Of a stretch of DNA of 64,000 bases, positions 46,467 to 56,347 are shown piece by piece. The stretch is from positions 1 to 64,000 of the forward strand of contig CANMLG010000031.1 in assembly GCA_947498765.1 (NCBI GenBank), written 5' to 3'. Under the pieces are notes generated by a model. It made no database searches, was not told the DNA's origin, and worked only from the letters and a program-made list of their open reading frames with translations. This DNA comes from an uncultured Aquimarina sp. GTDB taxonomy: Bacteria; Bacteroidota; Bacteroidia; Flavobacteriales; Flavobacteriaceae. How positions within the stretch are numbered: the first letter of the stretch is position 1; each line of letters begins with the position of its first letter. A program made the translations under genes and the position numbers.

Positions 46467-46582
46467 CTGTCGTTAAACAACTTAAAATAACGCTGTAAGT
46501 TTTATAAATGTCGCCTAAAGCGTTTTACCACATTTTACACTTACAAATTGTTAAAAATTCCTATAAATATTTAGCAATACCG

Positions 46583-46590
46583 TATATTTG
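46583..46590 (+). promoter_or_regulatory. -7 box of the AraC regulator gene
   Basis: TATATTTG matches TAnnTTTG. It contains the TTG codon that would otherwise start the frame at 46588, so the real start is the ATG at 46636. The two divergent -7 boxes are about 117 bases apart. Confidence 0.55.
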
Positions 46591-46635
46591 AGTAGTTGTT
46601 TAGATTTATTACACATAAGAAAAGCTAGCTTGCGT

Positions 46636-47523
46636 ATGGAAATTGTATCAAAAAATATCGCTGAAGGTTTAATGGAAGAAATTCAACTTGAAAATCACTT
46701 CTTGATTTTAAAATTTCAAAACGAAACCGAAAAAACGCAAACCGTAGTTCGTGACATTGATAGTAGTTTTATACAATTTCATTATGCCATAAAAGGCAAT
46801 GGTCTATTCAGTTTCAATAATGGCTCGTATATGATGCCTATGAAAGAGGAAACTTCGCTACTACTTTATAATCCAACAAGGGAATTACCCATGAATCTTC
46901 AAATTGAACCCAATTCATGGTTAGTTACATTACTAGTATCTATCAAAAAATTTCATAGTTTATTTTCTGCAGAAGCTAATTATATTCCATTTTTAAGTAC
47001 TGAAAATAGCGACAAAAAATATTACGCAGATAAAGCTATTTCTCCATCGATGGCTGTGGTATTAAACCAATTAATGAATTTTAATGTACACAGCTCATTA
47101 AGAGACTTGTATTACAAAGCCAAAGCTTATGAATTATTAAGCCTTCATTTTAACAAACCCGAAGATGCCGATGTTGAACAATGCCCCTTTTTAGCCGACG
47201 AACTCAATGTTCAAAAAATAAGACAGGCTAAAAAAATCATTATTGACCGCATGGCCGAACCACCTTCATTACAAGATTTAGCCATAGAAATCGGATTACC
47301 TTTAAAAAAATTAAAAGACGGTTTTAAACAAATTTATGGCGAACCCGTTTACACTTTCCTTTTTGATCATAAAATGGAACTTGCCTGCAAACTACTTGCA
47401 GAGGGCAATAATGTAAATGAAGTTGGATTAAAAGTAGGTTACAGTACATCTAGTCATTTTATTGCTGCTTTTAAAAAGAAATACGGCACTACACCAAAAA
47501 AATACGTAACCTCGTTAGTCTAA
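46636..47523 (+). CDS. AraC-family transcriptional regulator
   Basis: From ATG 46636 the protein has 295 residues. The N-terminal two-thirds is a cupin-like sensor region without a clear ligand motif. The last 100 residues form the AraC double HTH (IRQAKKIIIDRMAEPPSLQD, ...LKKLKDGFKQIYGEPVYTFL, VGYSTSSHFIAAFKKKYGTTPKKY). It is divergent from hemA, so haem-pathway control is a reasonable inference. Similar AraC genes stand beside hemA in other Flavobacteriaceae. It could also regulate an unlinked gene. Confidence 0.9.
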   Translation: MEIVSKNIAEGLMEEIQLENHFLILKFQNETEKTQTVVRDIDSSFIQFHYAIKGNGLFSFNNGSYMMPMKEETSLLLYNPTRELPMNLQIEPNSWLVTLLVSIKKFHSLFSAEANYIPFLSTENSDKKYYADKAISPSMAVVLNQLMNFNVHSSLRDLYYKAKAYELLSLHFNKPEDADVEQCPFLADELNVQKIRQAKKIIIDRMAEPPSLQDLAIEIGLPLKKLKDGFKQIYGEPVYTFLFDHKMELACKLLAEGNNVNEVGLKVGYSTSSHFIAAFKKKYGTTPKKYVTSLV

Positions 47524-47709
47524 TTTAAAAATACCTTTTTCATTTTAACAAACCTAAAACAAAACTTAATATATAATAATTCAATATATTATTTCTAAAA
47601 AATAATGACTTTTATCTTTTTTAAGATTAAATTTAAAATGATACGATTTGCTGATAATTATTTCGTTAATCATATGATATACTAAAAATAGTTTTCACCA
47701 TACTTCCAT

Positions 47710-50154
47710 ATGACAAAAAATTACAAGATCTATGTAACATTAGCTACACTCATATCATTGTTTTTTTTATCAAATCAATCTTTTGCTCAGGGAGGATTTT
47801 GTAATGACATCACACCTTTCTGTTCTAATAACGAAGGTCTAATATTTAAAAATTGCTCATTAGGTAAAGAAGGTTGTAACCTTTTTTCCGAATCTGGACC
47901 AAACTATGACTGCCTAGAAGACACCTCATTCCCTGGCTGGTTTTTTTTAAAGGTTGGAAAAGCTGGAACCTTTGATTTTAAAATAGTACAAAACACCCAA
48001 TTTGATAATGATGGAAATCCAATTGGATTTGGATTAGACGTTGACTTTATAGCATGGGGCCCATTTGATGAAAGCAACAACCTTTGTGATTACACAAAAC
48101 TACAATCTCCCAACCAAATAGGATGTAGTTTTCTACCCGATGTTACCGAATCCTTATCGATACCTAATGCAAAAGTGGGAGAAATATACATTTTGGTTAT
48201 CACAAATTTTAGCCAATTTGAAGGCTTTATCCAATTACAACAAACCAATATAGGCAAACCCGGGTCTGGTGCTACTGATTGCTCTATTGTTTCCACAAAA
48301 AAAGGGTGTAACGGAGAAACTGTTGATTTAGATATTTTTTTCTCTAATGTAACTAATTACCTATGGGAATATGATGACGGGTCAGGCTACACAGAAATAT
48401 TTAACGGAAACTTCCCCTCTATTAAAGTTGATTCACCTGGTCTTTACAGAGCAACATCGAGTTTTGAAGCTGCATCAAGTAGAGTTAATGAATTTAATGT
48501 TGAATTTTTCCCAAAACCAATTACAGTAAATGAACCTTTAGATATTTTTGAATGCGGTGGCAAATTAGCCCAAGTACCTTTTAACCTTACTTCTAATGCA
48601 AAATTGATACTTGGAGAACAAAACACCTCTTTATTTAAAGTTGAATTTTTCGATATTTTAAATAGCCTTATAACTACTCCAGAAGCTTATTTTATTGAAA
48701 ACAACACATCTGAAAAAATAAACGCTCGTATAAGTGATTTATCTGGCTCTTGCACTTCTGAAAGTTCTTTTATCATTGCAGCTCGTCCTTTAGTTGCAGG
48801 AAATATTCCTGATTATGTAATCTGCGATTTAGACAACTCCAAAAATGAAATTGTAAACTTAAGTGACCAATTCGATTCTTTTATTTTAAACAATCAAGTT
48901 CCTTCTAAATTTTCAATTACCTATTACACTTCCAAAAGAGATGCCGAATTAAAAAATTCTGCATTACAAAACAACTATCTAGTAAATTCAAATATTACAA
49001 CAATTTATTCTCGAATAGAAAATATTGATGATCCTAGTTGTTTTGATATCAGTAATGCTTTTACAATTTATTTACAAAGTTTCCCTGTAATAAATAAAAC
49101 TATCCCACCCTTAATTGGTTGTGACAATGACCTTAACAAAATAGAAACCTTTGATCTAACTGAATTTAATCCAATTTTAAACGCATCAGGAATAGAACCC
49201 AACAATTTTGAAATATCTTATTACGAAAGTAAAGAAGATGCTGAAATAAAAACTAATGCATTAAATACTACATATCAAAATAAATTTAACCCACAAATTT
49301 TATACGCTCGTATTGAAAAACCTATAATAAACACAGAGCTTGACTCCTGTTTTAAAATTATTGAACTACGCTTAAATATTGTTATTCCACCTCAATTAAA
49401 TTTAGAAGATCAATACCGTATATGTACTGATAATAATGGCGTATTAATCCCTGAAATAGAAGGCACTCCTTCTCCTGCTATTATTGATACTAGATTGGCC
49501 TCAGAAAACATGAAGTTTGTATGGTTTTACAATAACGAGCAAATTGAAAATAGTAATACTCCTTCAATTACAGCCTTTAATGAAGGGGTTTACGAAGTTA
49601 TGGCTACCAATTTAATCACTGGCTGCTTTAATTCAGCAAAAACAAGTGTTAAAACATCATCTGCACCTACAACTTATAATGCTGATTTTATTACTGATAT
49701 TTTCGATTCGAACAAAACGATTTTAGCTACTGCTTTTGGCAATGATGATTCCACATATATTTACCAACTAAACGATGGAAATTTTCAAAATAGTGGTCGA
49801 TTTGAAAACGTTAGTTTTGGCGATCACACTATTACCATTAAGGATTCCGATGGCTGCGGGAGCGTATCTATCCATATAAATGGAATAGAATTTATTAATT
49901 TTTTTACTCCTAACCAAGATGGTATTTTCGACACTTGGAACATCAGAGGCTTTGACGAAATTGACCCTTCAGCTATAACTCATATTTTTGATCGTTATGG
50001 CAAACTACTAAAAAAAATAACGGTTTCTGGCGAAGGCTGGGATGGCACATACAACAACAGACACATGCCCTCAGATGAGTATTGGTTTAAAATTACCTAT
50101 AACCAAAAAGGAGTACTCAAACATTTTTCTAGTCATTTTAGTCTTAAAAGGTAA
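47710..50154 (+). CDS. T9SS type B sorting-domain surface protein
   Basis: The 814-residue secreted protein has a signal peptide (FFLSNQSFAQ) and an N-terminal jelly-roll-like part (GGFCNDITPFCSNNEG...FPGWFFLKVGKAGTFDF). Several beta modules follow, each with about one Cys pair and lines such as YTSKRDAELKNSALQNNY. It ends with a gliding-associated type B domain (FFTPNQDGIFDTWNIRGFDE; ITHIFDRYGKLLKKI). It is predicted to be exported by T9SS and held on the cell surface, perhaps as an adhesin. No enzyme motif is seen. Confidence 0.9.
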   Translation: MTKNYKIYVTLATLISLFFLSNQSFAQGGFCNDITPFCSNNEGLIFKNCSLGKEGCNLFSESGPNYDCLEDTSFPGWFFLKVGKAGTFDFKIVQNTQFDNDGNPIGFGLDVDFIAWGPFDESNNLCDYTKLQSPNQIGCSFLPDVTESLSIPNAKVGEIYILVITNFSQFEGFIQLQQTNIGKPGSGATDCSIVSTKKGCNGETVDLDIFFSNVTNYLWEYDDGSGYTEIFNGNFPSIKVDSPGLYRATSSFEAASSRVNEFNVEFFPKPITVNEPLDIFECGGKLAQVPFNLTSNAKLILGEQNTSLFKVEFFDILNSLITTPEAYFIENNTSEKINARISDLSGSCTSESSFIIAARPLVAGNIPDYVICDLDNSKNEIVNLSDQFDSFILNNQVPSKFSITYYTSKRDAELKNSALQNNYLVNSNITTIYSRIENIDDPSCFDISNAFTIYLQSFPVINKTIPPLIGCDNDLNKIETFDLTEFNPILNASGIEPNNFEISYYESKEDAEIKTNALNTTYQNKFNPQILYARIEKPIINTELDSCFKIIELRLNIVIPPQLNLEDQYRICTDNNGVLIPEIEGTPSPAIIDTRLASENMKFVWFYNNEQIENSNTPSITAFNEGVYEVMATNLITGCFNSAKTSVKTSSAPTTYNADFITDIFDSNKTILATAFGNDDSTYIYQLNDGNFQNSGRFENVSFGDHTITIKDSDGCGSVSIHINGIEFINFFTPNQDGIFDTWNIRGFDEIDPSAITHIFDRYGKLLKKITVSGEGWDGTYNNRHMPSDEYWFKITYNQKGVLKHFSSHFSLKR

Positions 50155-50207
50155 CTTGATTATTTTTACCAAAAAAGCAAACTACTTTTTATGTATATTT
50201 AATACAT

Positions 50208-51362
50208 ATGAAATGGTTAAAAAATAGTATAAGATTAATTGTAATAATAGTGATAGCTATAATTCCGTTACTTTACATATTTGATTACGATTATATATTA
50301 AAAGGAGTTCGAGTCGTTTACTTTACAGGTCACACCACTGCCTATATTGACGATACCCCTCATTTTGAAACACATATTATAAAAAAAGGAACTACTCAAA
50401 CTTTCCCTCTTCATAAAAACTACAATAAAGCAGCCGCTACAAAAAAGCTTACTACCATTAATAAACGACTAGGTACTATAGCCTTTTTAATTATTAAAAA
50501 TGATAGTATATGGTATGAAAATTATGTAAAAAACTACAATAGTTCTAGCCAAACTAATTCCTTTTCAATGGCAAAAAGCATCACCACAGCACTACTTTTT
50601 AAGGCCATTGATGATGGCTTTATTCCTAACTTAAATACTCCAGTAACTACCTATTTCCCTCAACTTAAAGGTCCATTTGCTAACCAACTTACAGTAGGCA
50701 ACTTATCCTCCATGTCCTCGGGTTTAAACTGGAATGAAAACTATATTAGTCCTTTTTCCATGACAGCCGAAGCCTATTACAGTACAGATATACAAGAACT
50801 TATTTTGGGTTTAAAAGTAAATGAGGCTCCTGGTAAATCTTTTAAATACCTAAGTGGAGCCACTCAATTATTGGCTATGTGTATCAAAAAAGCAATCAAT
50901 CAACCCTTAGCGGATTATTTGAGCACTAGTTTTTGGCAACCTATGGGCATGCATTCAAATGCTTTATGGCAAATTGACGGAACCAAAAACAATATGGAAA
51001 AAGCCTACTGCTGTATTGCCAGTAATGCTCGTGACTTTGGTCGTTTTGGACAATTATGGTTACATAATGGCTCTTGGAATCAGCAGCAACTCATTCCTAA
51101 AAAATTAGCTAAAGAAGCACAAACTCCACAATTTTCTAATGGACAAAACTATGGTTATGGGTTATGGCTAAGCAATTATAAAAACAAAAAAATAAGTTAT
51201 ATGCGAGGTATTTTAGGACAATATGTAATTTGCATTCCCGAAGATGATTTAATTATTGTTCGATTAGGCCACAAAAGAGATCTTCCAGATCTTAATAATA
51301 ATTCAGGCACTGATTTTACAACCTACATTGACGAAGCATACCAAATGCTAAAACTTAATTAA
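50208..51362 (+). CDS. Serine hydrolase, beta-lactamase class C family
   Basis: The 384-residue protein has an N-terminal hydrophobic anchor (LIVIIVIAIIPLLYIF) and the SxxK motif SMAK at 120-123, which marks the nucleophile. The second motif region is KYLSGATQL, and the C-terminal HxG-like motif reads RLGHKRD. The family includes esterases, D-amino acid peptidases and beta-lactamase relatives. Substrate and antibiotic activity cannot be inferred. It is probably anchored in the inner membrane facing the periplasm. It begins 53 bases after the surface protein gene. Confidence 0.85.
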   Translation: MKWLKNSIRLIVIIVIAIIPLLYIFDYDYILKGVRVVYFTGHTTAYIDDTPHFETHIIKKGTTQTFPLHKNYNKAAATKKLTTINKRLGTIAFLIIKNDSIWYENYVKNYNSSSQTNSFSMAKSITTALLFKAIDDGFIPNLNTPVTTYFPQLKGPFANQLTVGNLSSMSSGLNWNENYISPFSMTAEAYYSTDIQELILGLKVNEAPGKSFKYLSGATQLLAMCIKKAINQPLADYLSTSFWQPMGMHSNALWQIDGTKNNMEKAYCCIASNARDFGRFGQLWLHNGSWNQQQLIPKKLAKEAQTPQFSNGQNYGYGLWLSNYKNKKISYMRGILGQYVICIPEDDLIIVRLGHKRDLPDLNNNSGTDFTTYIDEAYQMLKLN

Positions 51363-51377
51363 TTTACCACGCACCAA

Positions 51378-52091
51378 ATGCACACTCAATTACAATTAGA
51401 GCATGTATTATTTTTAGATATTGAAACGGTTCCACAAGAAGAAAACTTTAACGCACTCTCTGAAAATTTACAAGAATTATATGCTCAAAAAACACAATAC
51501 CAGCGTAAAGATGATTTTACCGCTGAAACATTTTATGACCGTGCAGGTATTTGGGCCGAATTTGGCAAAATAATCTGCATTTCTGTCGGCTATTTCATTA
51601 ACAACAACTCCAAAAGACAATTTAGGGTCACCTCTTTTTATGGCAAAGAAAAAAAATTACTTAAAGAGTTTAAACAATTAATAGAAACCCATTTTAACAA
51701 AAAACACCATCTACTTTGCGCCCATAATGGCAAAGAATTTGACTTTCCCTACATTGCCCGACGTATGATTATTAATGAAATCACTTTGCCAGAAAAACTT
51801 AATTTATTTGGCAAAAAACCTTGGGAAATTTCCCATTTAGACACCTTAGAATTATGGAAATTTGGCGACTACAAACACTATACATCATTAAAACTACTCA
51901 CCACTATTCTAAACATCCCATCACCTAAAGATGACATTGATGGCAGCCAAGTAAAAGACGTTTTTTATAACGAAAAAAATATTGATCGCATAGTTACTTA
52001 TTGTGAAAAAGACACCGTTGCTGTAGCTCAAATTCTTTTAAAATTTAAACAGCAACCTTTACTAAAGCTTGATGAAATCATTTCGATATAG
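51378..52091 (+). CDS. Predicted 3'-5' exonuclease, PolB-like DEDD family
   Basis: The 237-residue protein has Asp 14 and Glu 16 in LFLDIETVP, then CAHNGKEFDFPYIARR with the next Asp, and VTYCEKDTVAVAQILL with the last Tyr/Asp pair. This is a DEDDy exonuclease set. Bacteroidota carry stand-alone copies of this domain. It would degrade single-stranded DNA or trim ends in repair. It starts 15 bases after the serine hydrolase stop on the same strand. Confidence 0.88.
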   Translation: MHTQLQLEHVLFLDIETVPQEENFNALSENLQELYAQKTQYQRKDDFTAETFYDRAGIWAEFGKIICISVGYFINNNSKRQFRVTSFYGKEKKLLKEFKQLIETHFNKKHHLLCAHNGKEFDFPYIARRMIINEITLPEKLNLFGKKPWEISHLDTLELWKFGDYKHYTSLKLLTTILNIPSPKDDIDGSQVKDVFYNEKNIDRIVTYCEKDTVAVAQILLKFKQQPLLKLDEIISI

Positions 52092-52165
52092 GCATTAAAT
52101 GCGCATTAATACTTATTCCATAAAATAAATTAACTTACACCTAATAACATTAAGCTATAATTTTG

Positions 52166-53836
52166 ATGGATACCACACTTAAAGTCTCCAACCTATCTGT
52201 TTCTTTTAACAACAGAAACGTACTACACAACATCTCTTTTAAGCTACCTGCTAATAGTATTTTAGGAGTTGTTGGCGAATCTGGAAGTGGAAAATCGGTA
52301 ACTTCATTAGCTATTATGGGGCTTTTACCAAACAAAATTGCTCAAATAACTTCTGGTAACATTCAATTTTTAGGAACTGATATTACCAATTACACATTTG
52401 AGCAATTCAAAACAATTCGTGGCAATGACATTGGTATGATTTTTCAAGAACCTATGAGCGCGTTAAACCCTTCAATGAAATGTGGCCCCCAAGTCGCAGA
52501 GGTATTAAAAACTCATACGGATTTCACTACCCAAATCATTAAACAAGAAGTCTTGGCGTTATTTAAAAAAGTAAGACTTCCCAATATTGACCGCATTTAC
52601 AACTCCTACCCTCATGAATTAAGTGGTGGTCAAAAACAACGAATTGTTATTGCTATGGCTATAGCCTGTAAACCTAAGTTACTAATTGCCGACGAACCTA
52701 CTACTGCATTAGATGTTACAGTACAAAAAGAAATTATCGCACTATTAAAAGAATTGCAACAACAACAGCAAATGAGTATCATGTTTATTTCACATGATTT
52801 AGCTCTGGTTGCCGATATTGCCGATACTACCATGGTAATGTATCAGGGTAAATTAATTGAACACCAAACGACAGCACAACTCTTTAACAATCCAAAAGCT
52901 GATTACACTAAAGCTTTAATATATGCCAGACCATCATTAAAAGAACGTTTACTAAGATTACCTACTATTAATGATTTTTTAAACAATATTCCAAATAGTA
53001 AGATCATTACTGCTTCTGAAAGACAAGCTAAACAGCAAAAATTATATGCGCAACAACCTCTTCTAGAAATTGAAAATGCTTCAAAAACATTTTTTACCAA
53101 AACAGGTTGGTTTACTAAAACCGAATTTAAAGCAGTTAACATGGTAAGTTTTTCCATTTACGAAGGAGAAACACTTGGTTTAGTTGGCGAATCCGGTTGC
53201 GGAAAATCCACCCTAGGAAATTTAATTTTACAACTTACCAAAGCAGACACAGGAAGTATAAAATACCGCGGTATAGATATCACATCGCTTTCGCGAAAAA
53301 AGATGCTTGATTTTAGAAAGGAAATCCAACTTATATTTCAAGATCCTTTTGCTAGTTTAAATCCACGAATGACTATTGGAAAAGCCATTATGGAACCCAT
53401 GAAGGCACACAAGCTTTATAGTAACGACAAAAAGCGAAAAGAAAAAACCATTGAATTATTAGAGCGTGTTGGGTTGGGGGCAGAATATTTTAATCGATAT
53501 CCTCATGAGTTTAGTGGTGGACAACGTCAACGAATAGGCATAGCCCGAACTATTGCTCTACAACCTAAACTAATTATTTGTGATGAATCTGTGAGCGCCT
53601 TAGATATATCAGTACAAGCGCAAGTCCTTAATTTATTGAATGAATTAAAGGAACGCTACCGTTTTACTTATATCTTTATATCTCATGATCTAGCTGTAGT
53701 AAAATACATGGCAGACCAGTTACTAGTAATGAATCAAGGGCAAATTGAAGAACATGGTGATGCCGATGAAATTTATGCTAATCCAACAAAAAAGTATACA
53801 CAAAAACTTATTGATGCTATTCCTAAAGGGGTTTAA
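52166..53836 (+). CDS. Fused double ABC ATPase for peptide or nickel import (DppD-DppF / YejF type)
   Basis: From ATG 52166 the protein has 556 residues with two complete nucleotide-binding domains. The first has GESGSGKSVTSLAI, LSGGQKQRIVIAMA and LIADEPTTALD. The second has GESGCGKSTLGNLI, FSGGQRQRIGIART and IICDESVSALD. The Walker B of the second keeps Glu after Asp. The linker has the oligopeptide-transporter C-terminal signatures. Cognate permeases and binding protein are not next to it, so they must be encoded elsewhere. The preceding in-frame TTG at 52163 is less likely as a start. Confidence 0.93.
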   Translation: MDTTLKVSNLSVSFNNRNVLHNISFKLPANSILGVVGESGSGKSVTSLAIMGLLPNKIAQITSGNIQFLGTDITNYTFEQFKTIRGNDIGMIFQEPMSALNPSMKCGPQVAEVLKTHTDFTTQIIKQEVLALFKKVRLPNIDRIYNSYPHELSGGQKQRIVIAMAIACKPKLLIADEPTTALDVTVQKEIIALLKELQQQQQMSIMFISHDLALVADIADTTMVMYQGKLIEHQTTAQLFNNPKADYTKALIYARPSLKERLLRLPTINDFLNNIPNSKIITASERQAKQQKLYAQQPLLEIENASKTFFTKTGWFTKTEFKAVNMVSFSIYEGETLGLVGESGCGKSTLGNLILQLTKADTGSIKYRGIDITSLSRKKMLDFRKEIQLIFQDPFASLNPRMTIGKAIMEPMKAHKLYSNDKKRKEKTIELLERVGLGAEYFNRYPHEFSGGQRQRIGIARTIALQPKLIICDESVSALDISVQAQVLNLLNELKERYRFTYIFISHDLAVVKYMADQLLVMNQGQIEEHGDADEIYANPTKKYTQKLIDAIPKGV

Positions 53837-53896
53837 CACATCTTGAATTGTAAAAAATACTAATTGCGGGATGAAATATTTCTAACGAATAATAGA

Positions 53897-54055
53897 TTAA
53901 CCTAAAAGAAATACTTTTTTAATAAGAAACAACATTCCAGAAAGAAACTCCATAGAATCACTTTTAACTTTTGGAGAAGAAATTACTTTACTATTATCTT
54001 GTCTTGTATTTTGTATTGATGCTGTTACTGTGTGGTTTACTATCGTTCCTTCCAT
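53897..54055 (-). CDS. Possible small hypothetical protein
   Basis: A 52-residue frame runs from ATG 54055 to TAA 53897 in the 368-bp gap. It reads Ser/Lys-rich at first and ends in a hydrophobic tail (FLSGMLFLIKKVFLLG). No motif, relative or convincing promoter is seen, so it may be chance. The rest of 53837-54204 shows nothing else. Confidence 0.3.
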   Translation of the reverse strand: MEGTIVNHTVTASIQNTRQDNSKVISSPKVKSDSMEFLSGMLFLIKKVFLLG

Positions 54056-54204
54056 TTAAAAAATATTGGTGGTTATTACTTTAGAGCAGCAATATATAAA
54101 AAAATATACTTTATTTTCGATAAAAAGCACTAAAAATCGACAAAACGCATAATTTTTTAACATTTACTAACAAAATTATAGTAAAAACTGTTTTTTTTTA
54201 AGAT

Positions 54205-54864
54205 TTATTGGTCTATAGCAATTTTTTTTAACGAATCCGAAATATACAATTTTCCGCTTGTAACACTTCTCACCGTTTTAACAGATACATTAGGCGCAAT
54301 TTCGGTAAGTAAAAAACCTTCAGGTGTAATTTCAAACACTCCGTAGTTAGTCACCACCTTTTGAACACATTGCACACCGGTTAATGGCAAAGTACATTTA
54401 TCTAATAATTTAGAATTTCCATTTCTACTAGTATGCATCATAGCTACTATGATTTTTTTGGCACTAGCTACTAAATCCATCGCACCTCCCATTCCTTTAA
54501 CTAATTTACTAGGAATTTTCCAATTAGCAATATCGCCATTTGAAGAAATTTCCATAGCCCCTAGTACTGTTAAATCAACATGCTGTCCCCTTATCATATC
54601 AAAGCTAGTGGCTGAATCAAAAAACGATGCTCCAGGTAAAGCGGTTACCGTTTGCTTACCTGCATTAATTAAATCAGCATCTTCTGCTCCTTCAAAGGGA
54701 AATGGCCCCATACCCAGTAAACCATTTTCGCTATGAAAAGCTACTGACATATTTTTAGGCACATAGTTAGCCACTAAAGTAGGTATTCCAATTCCTAAAT
54801 TGACATAATAACCATCCTGTAACTCTTGGGCTATTCGCTTTGCAATTCCTTGTTTATCTAACAT
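54205..54864 (-). CDS. scoB: 3-oxoacid CoA-transferase subunit B
   Basis: The 219-residue beta subunit has the catalytic Glu 46 in HSENGLLGMGPF, which forms the glutamyl-CoA thioester. It also has GVRMAK-like substrate segments (VNLGIGIPTLVANYV) and the C-terminal LLTEIAPNVSVKTV. It transfers CoA from succinyl-CoA to acetoacetate or related acids. It is the last gene of the scoA-peroxiredoxin-scoB unit and is preceded by a terminator-like hairpin 49-58 bases upstream. Confidence 0.94.
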   Translation of the reverse strand: MLDKQGIAKRIAQELQDGYYVNLGIGIPTLVANYVPKNMSVAFHSENGLLGMGPFPFEGAEDADLINAGKQTVTALPGASFFDSATSFDMIRGQHVDLTVLGAMEISSNGDIANWKIPSKLVKGMGGAMDLVASAKKIIVAMMHTSRNGNSKLLDKCTLPLTGVQCVQKVVTNYGVFEITPEGFLLTEIAPNVSVKTVRSVTSGKLYISDSLKKIAIDQ

Positions 54865-54884
54865 AATTACAATTACATATAATA

Positions 54885-54912
54885 AAGCCTAGCGCAAAAT
54901 TACACTAGGCTT
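54885..54912 (-). terminator. Hairpin between the peroxiredoxin gene and scoB
   Basis: On the minus strand AAGCCTAG pairs with CTAGGCTT across a 12-base loop and is followed by TATTATAT. It sits in the 58-base gap between the two genes. The T tract is weak, so partial read-through into scoB is likely. Confidence 0.55.
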
Positions 54913-54922
54913 AAAATTTATA

Positions 54923-55558
54923 TTAATCTGGCATTGGAGTGGTTCGCAAATAAGGTTTAATTACTTTATGTCCTTTGGGAAATAATGATGGAATATCTTC
55001 TGTTTTAACTGCTGGTGATACTACGCAATCATCACCATGCTTCCAGTTAGCTGGTGTAGCTAATTTTCTGTAAGCGGTTAATTGTAATGAATCAATAACA
55101 CGGATGATTTCATCAAAATTTCTTCCTGTTGAAGCTGGATATACAATAATTAACTTAATTTTTTTATCATCACCGATAATAAATACAGACCTTACCGTTA
55201 GTGTGTTATCCGCATTTGGATGAATCATATCGTATAAATCTGATACTTTTCGGTCTTCATCAGCTATAATAGGAAAATTTACTGTGGTATCCTGAGTTTC
55301 ATTAATATCATCAATCCACCCCATATGAGAATCTACCCCATCAACACTTAATGCTGCTACTTTTACATTTCTTTTTTTAAACTGATCTGAGTATTTTGCT
55401 ACTGTACCTAATTCTGTAGTACATACAGGTGTATAATCTGCGGGATGTGAAAACAACACTCCCCAACTATCTCCAAGCCATTCATGAAAATTAATTTCAC
55501 CTTGCGAAGTCTTTGCGGTAAAATCAGGAGCAACATCTCCCAGTCTTAATACTGCCAT
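54923..55558 (-). CDS. Peroxiredoxin, Prx6 / AhpC-TSA family
   Basis: The 211-residue thiol peroxidase has the peroxidatic Cys 46 in PADYTPVCTTEL (PxxxTxxC) and the supporting Arg 123. The C-terminal extension is of Prx6 type (LATPANWKHGDDCVVSPAV with Cys 178). It reduces peroxides in the cytoplasm. It is placed between the scoA and scoB genes on the same strand: 18 bases after scoA, and 58 bases before scoB. This interrupts a heterodimeric CoA-transferase pair. Confidence 0.95.
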   Translation of the reverse strand: MAVLRLGDVAPDFTAKTSQGEINFHEWLGDSWGVLFSHPADYTPVCTTELGTVAKYSDQFKKRNVKVAALSVDGVDSHMGWIDDINETQDTTVNFPIIADEDRKVSDLYDMIHPNADNTLTVRSVFIIGDDKKIKLIIVYPASTGRNFDEIIRVIDSLQLTAYRKLATPANWKHGDDCVVSPAVKTEDIPSLFPKGHKVIKPYLRTTPMPD

Positions 55559-55576
55559 AATTTATTTTTTTAAAAG

Positions 55577-56281
55577 TTATTTTTTTAATTCTGATAGGGT
55601 TAATTGCTCGATTGGTTTTATATAGTTTTCTCCTCTAAAAATCCGTTGAACAAATATCCCTGGCACATGAATTTGATTAGGGTCTAAACTACCTATTGGA
55701 ACAAGCTCTTCTACCTCAGCAACATTTATTCTTGCCGCTCCACACATCGGCAAATTAAAATTGCGTGCCGTGGCTTTAAAAATTAAATTCCCGGCCTCGT
55801 CCCCTTTCCATGCTTTGATAAATGAGTAGTCGGCATTAAAGGCTTTTTCTAACACATACATTTTATCATTAAATTCACGAGTTTCTTTTCCATTAGCAAC
55901 TTCAGTGCCGTAGCCTGCCGGTGTATAAAATGCAGGAATTCCTGCTTTAGCAGCTCTACATCGCTCTGCTAATGTTCCTTGTGGTGTTAAATCGACTTCT
56001 AATTCACCTGATAACATTTGGCGTTCAAATTCTTTATTCTCCCCAACATAAGATGCTATCATCTTTTTTATTTGCTTCTGCTTCAACAACAAGCCTAAAC
56101 CAAAATCATCTACTCCTGCATTATTTGAAATACATGTAAGCCCAGCGATTTTAAGATCAACCAATGCTGCTATAGCGTTTTCGGGAATACCACATAATCC
56201 AAAACCACCAAGCATTAAAGTCATATTAGCTGTAACACCTTTTAATGCTTCACTTACATCTGCTACTTTTTTATTTATCAT
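55577..56281 (-). CDS. scoA: 3-oxoacid CoA-transferase subunit A
   Basis: The 234-residue alpha subunit has the glycine loop [14 protein letters not shown] at about 22-35, which binds CoA, and the segments [23 protein letters not shown] and [21 protein letters not shown]. It needs scoB for activity. It starts the three-gene unit and follows the terminator of the upstream gene by about 100 bases. Confidence 0.94.
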   Translation of the reverse strand: MINKKVADVSEALKGVTANMTLMLGGFGLCGIPENAIAALVDLKIAGLTCISNNAGVDDFGLGLLLKQKQIKKMIASYVGENKEFERQMLSGELEVDLTPQGTLAERCRAAKAGIPAFYTPAGYGTEVANGKETREFNDKMYVLEKAFNADYSFIKAWKGDEAGNLIFKATARNFNLPMCGAARINVAEVEELVPIGSLDPNQIHVPGIFVQRIFRGENYIKPIEQLTLSELKK

Positions 56282-56347
56282 AGAAAACGAATAAATATAT
56301 ATATATTAAAAATACAAAAATTAAAAAGGCCTTTTCATAATAATATC

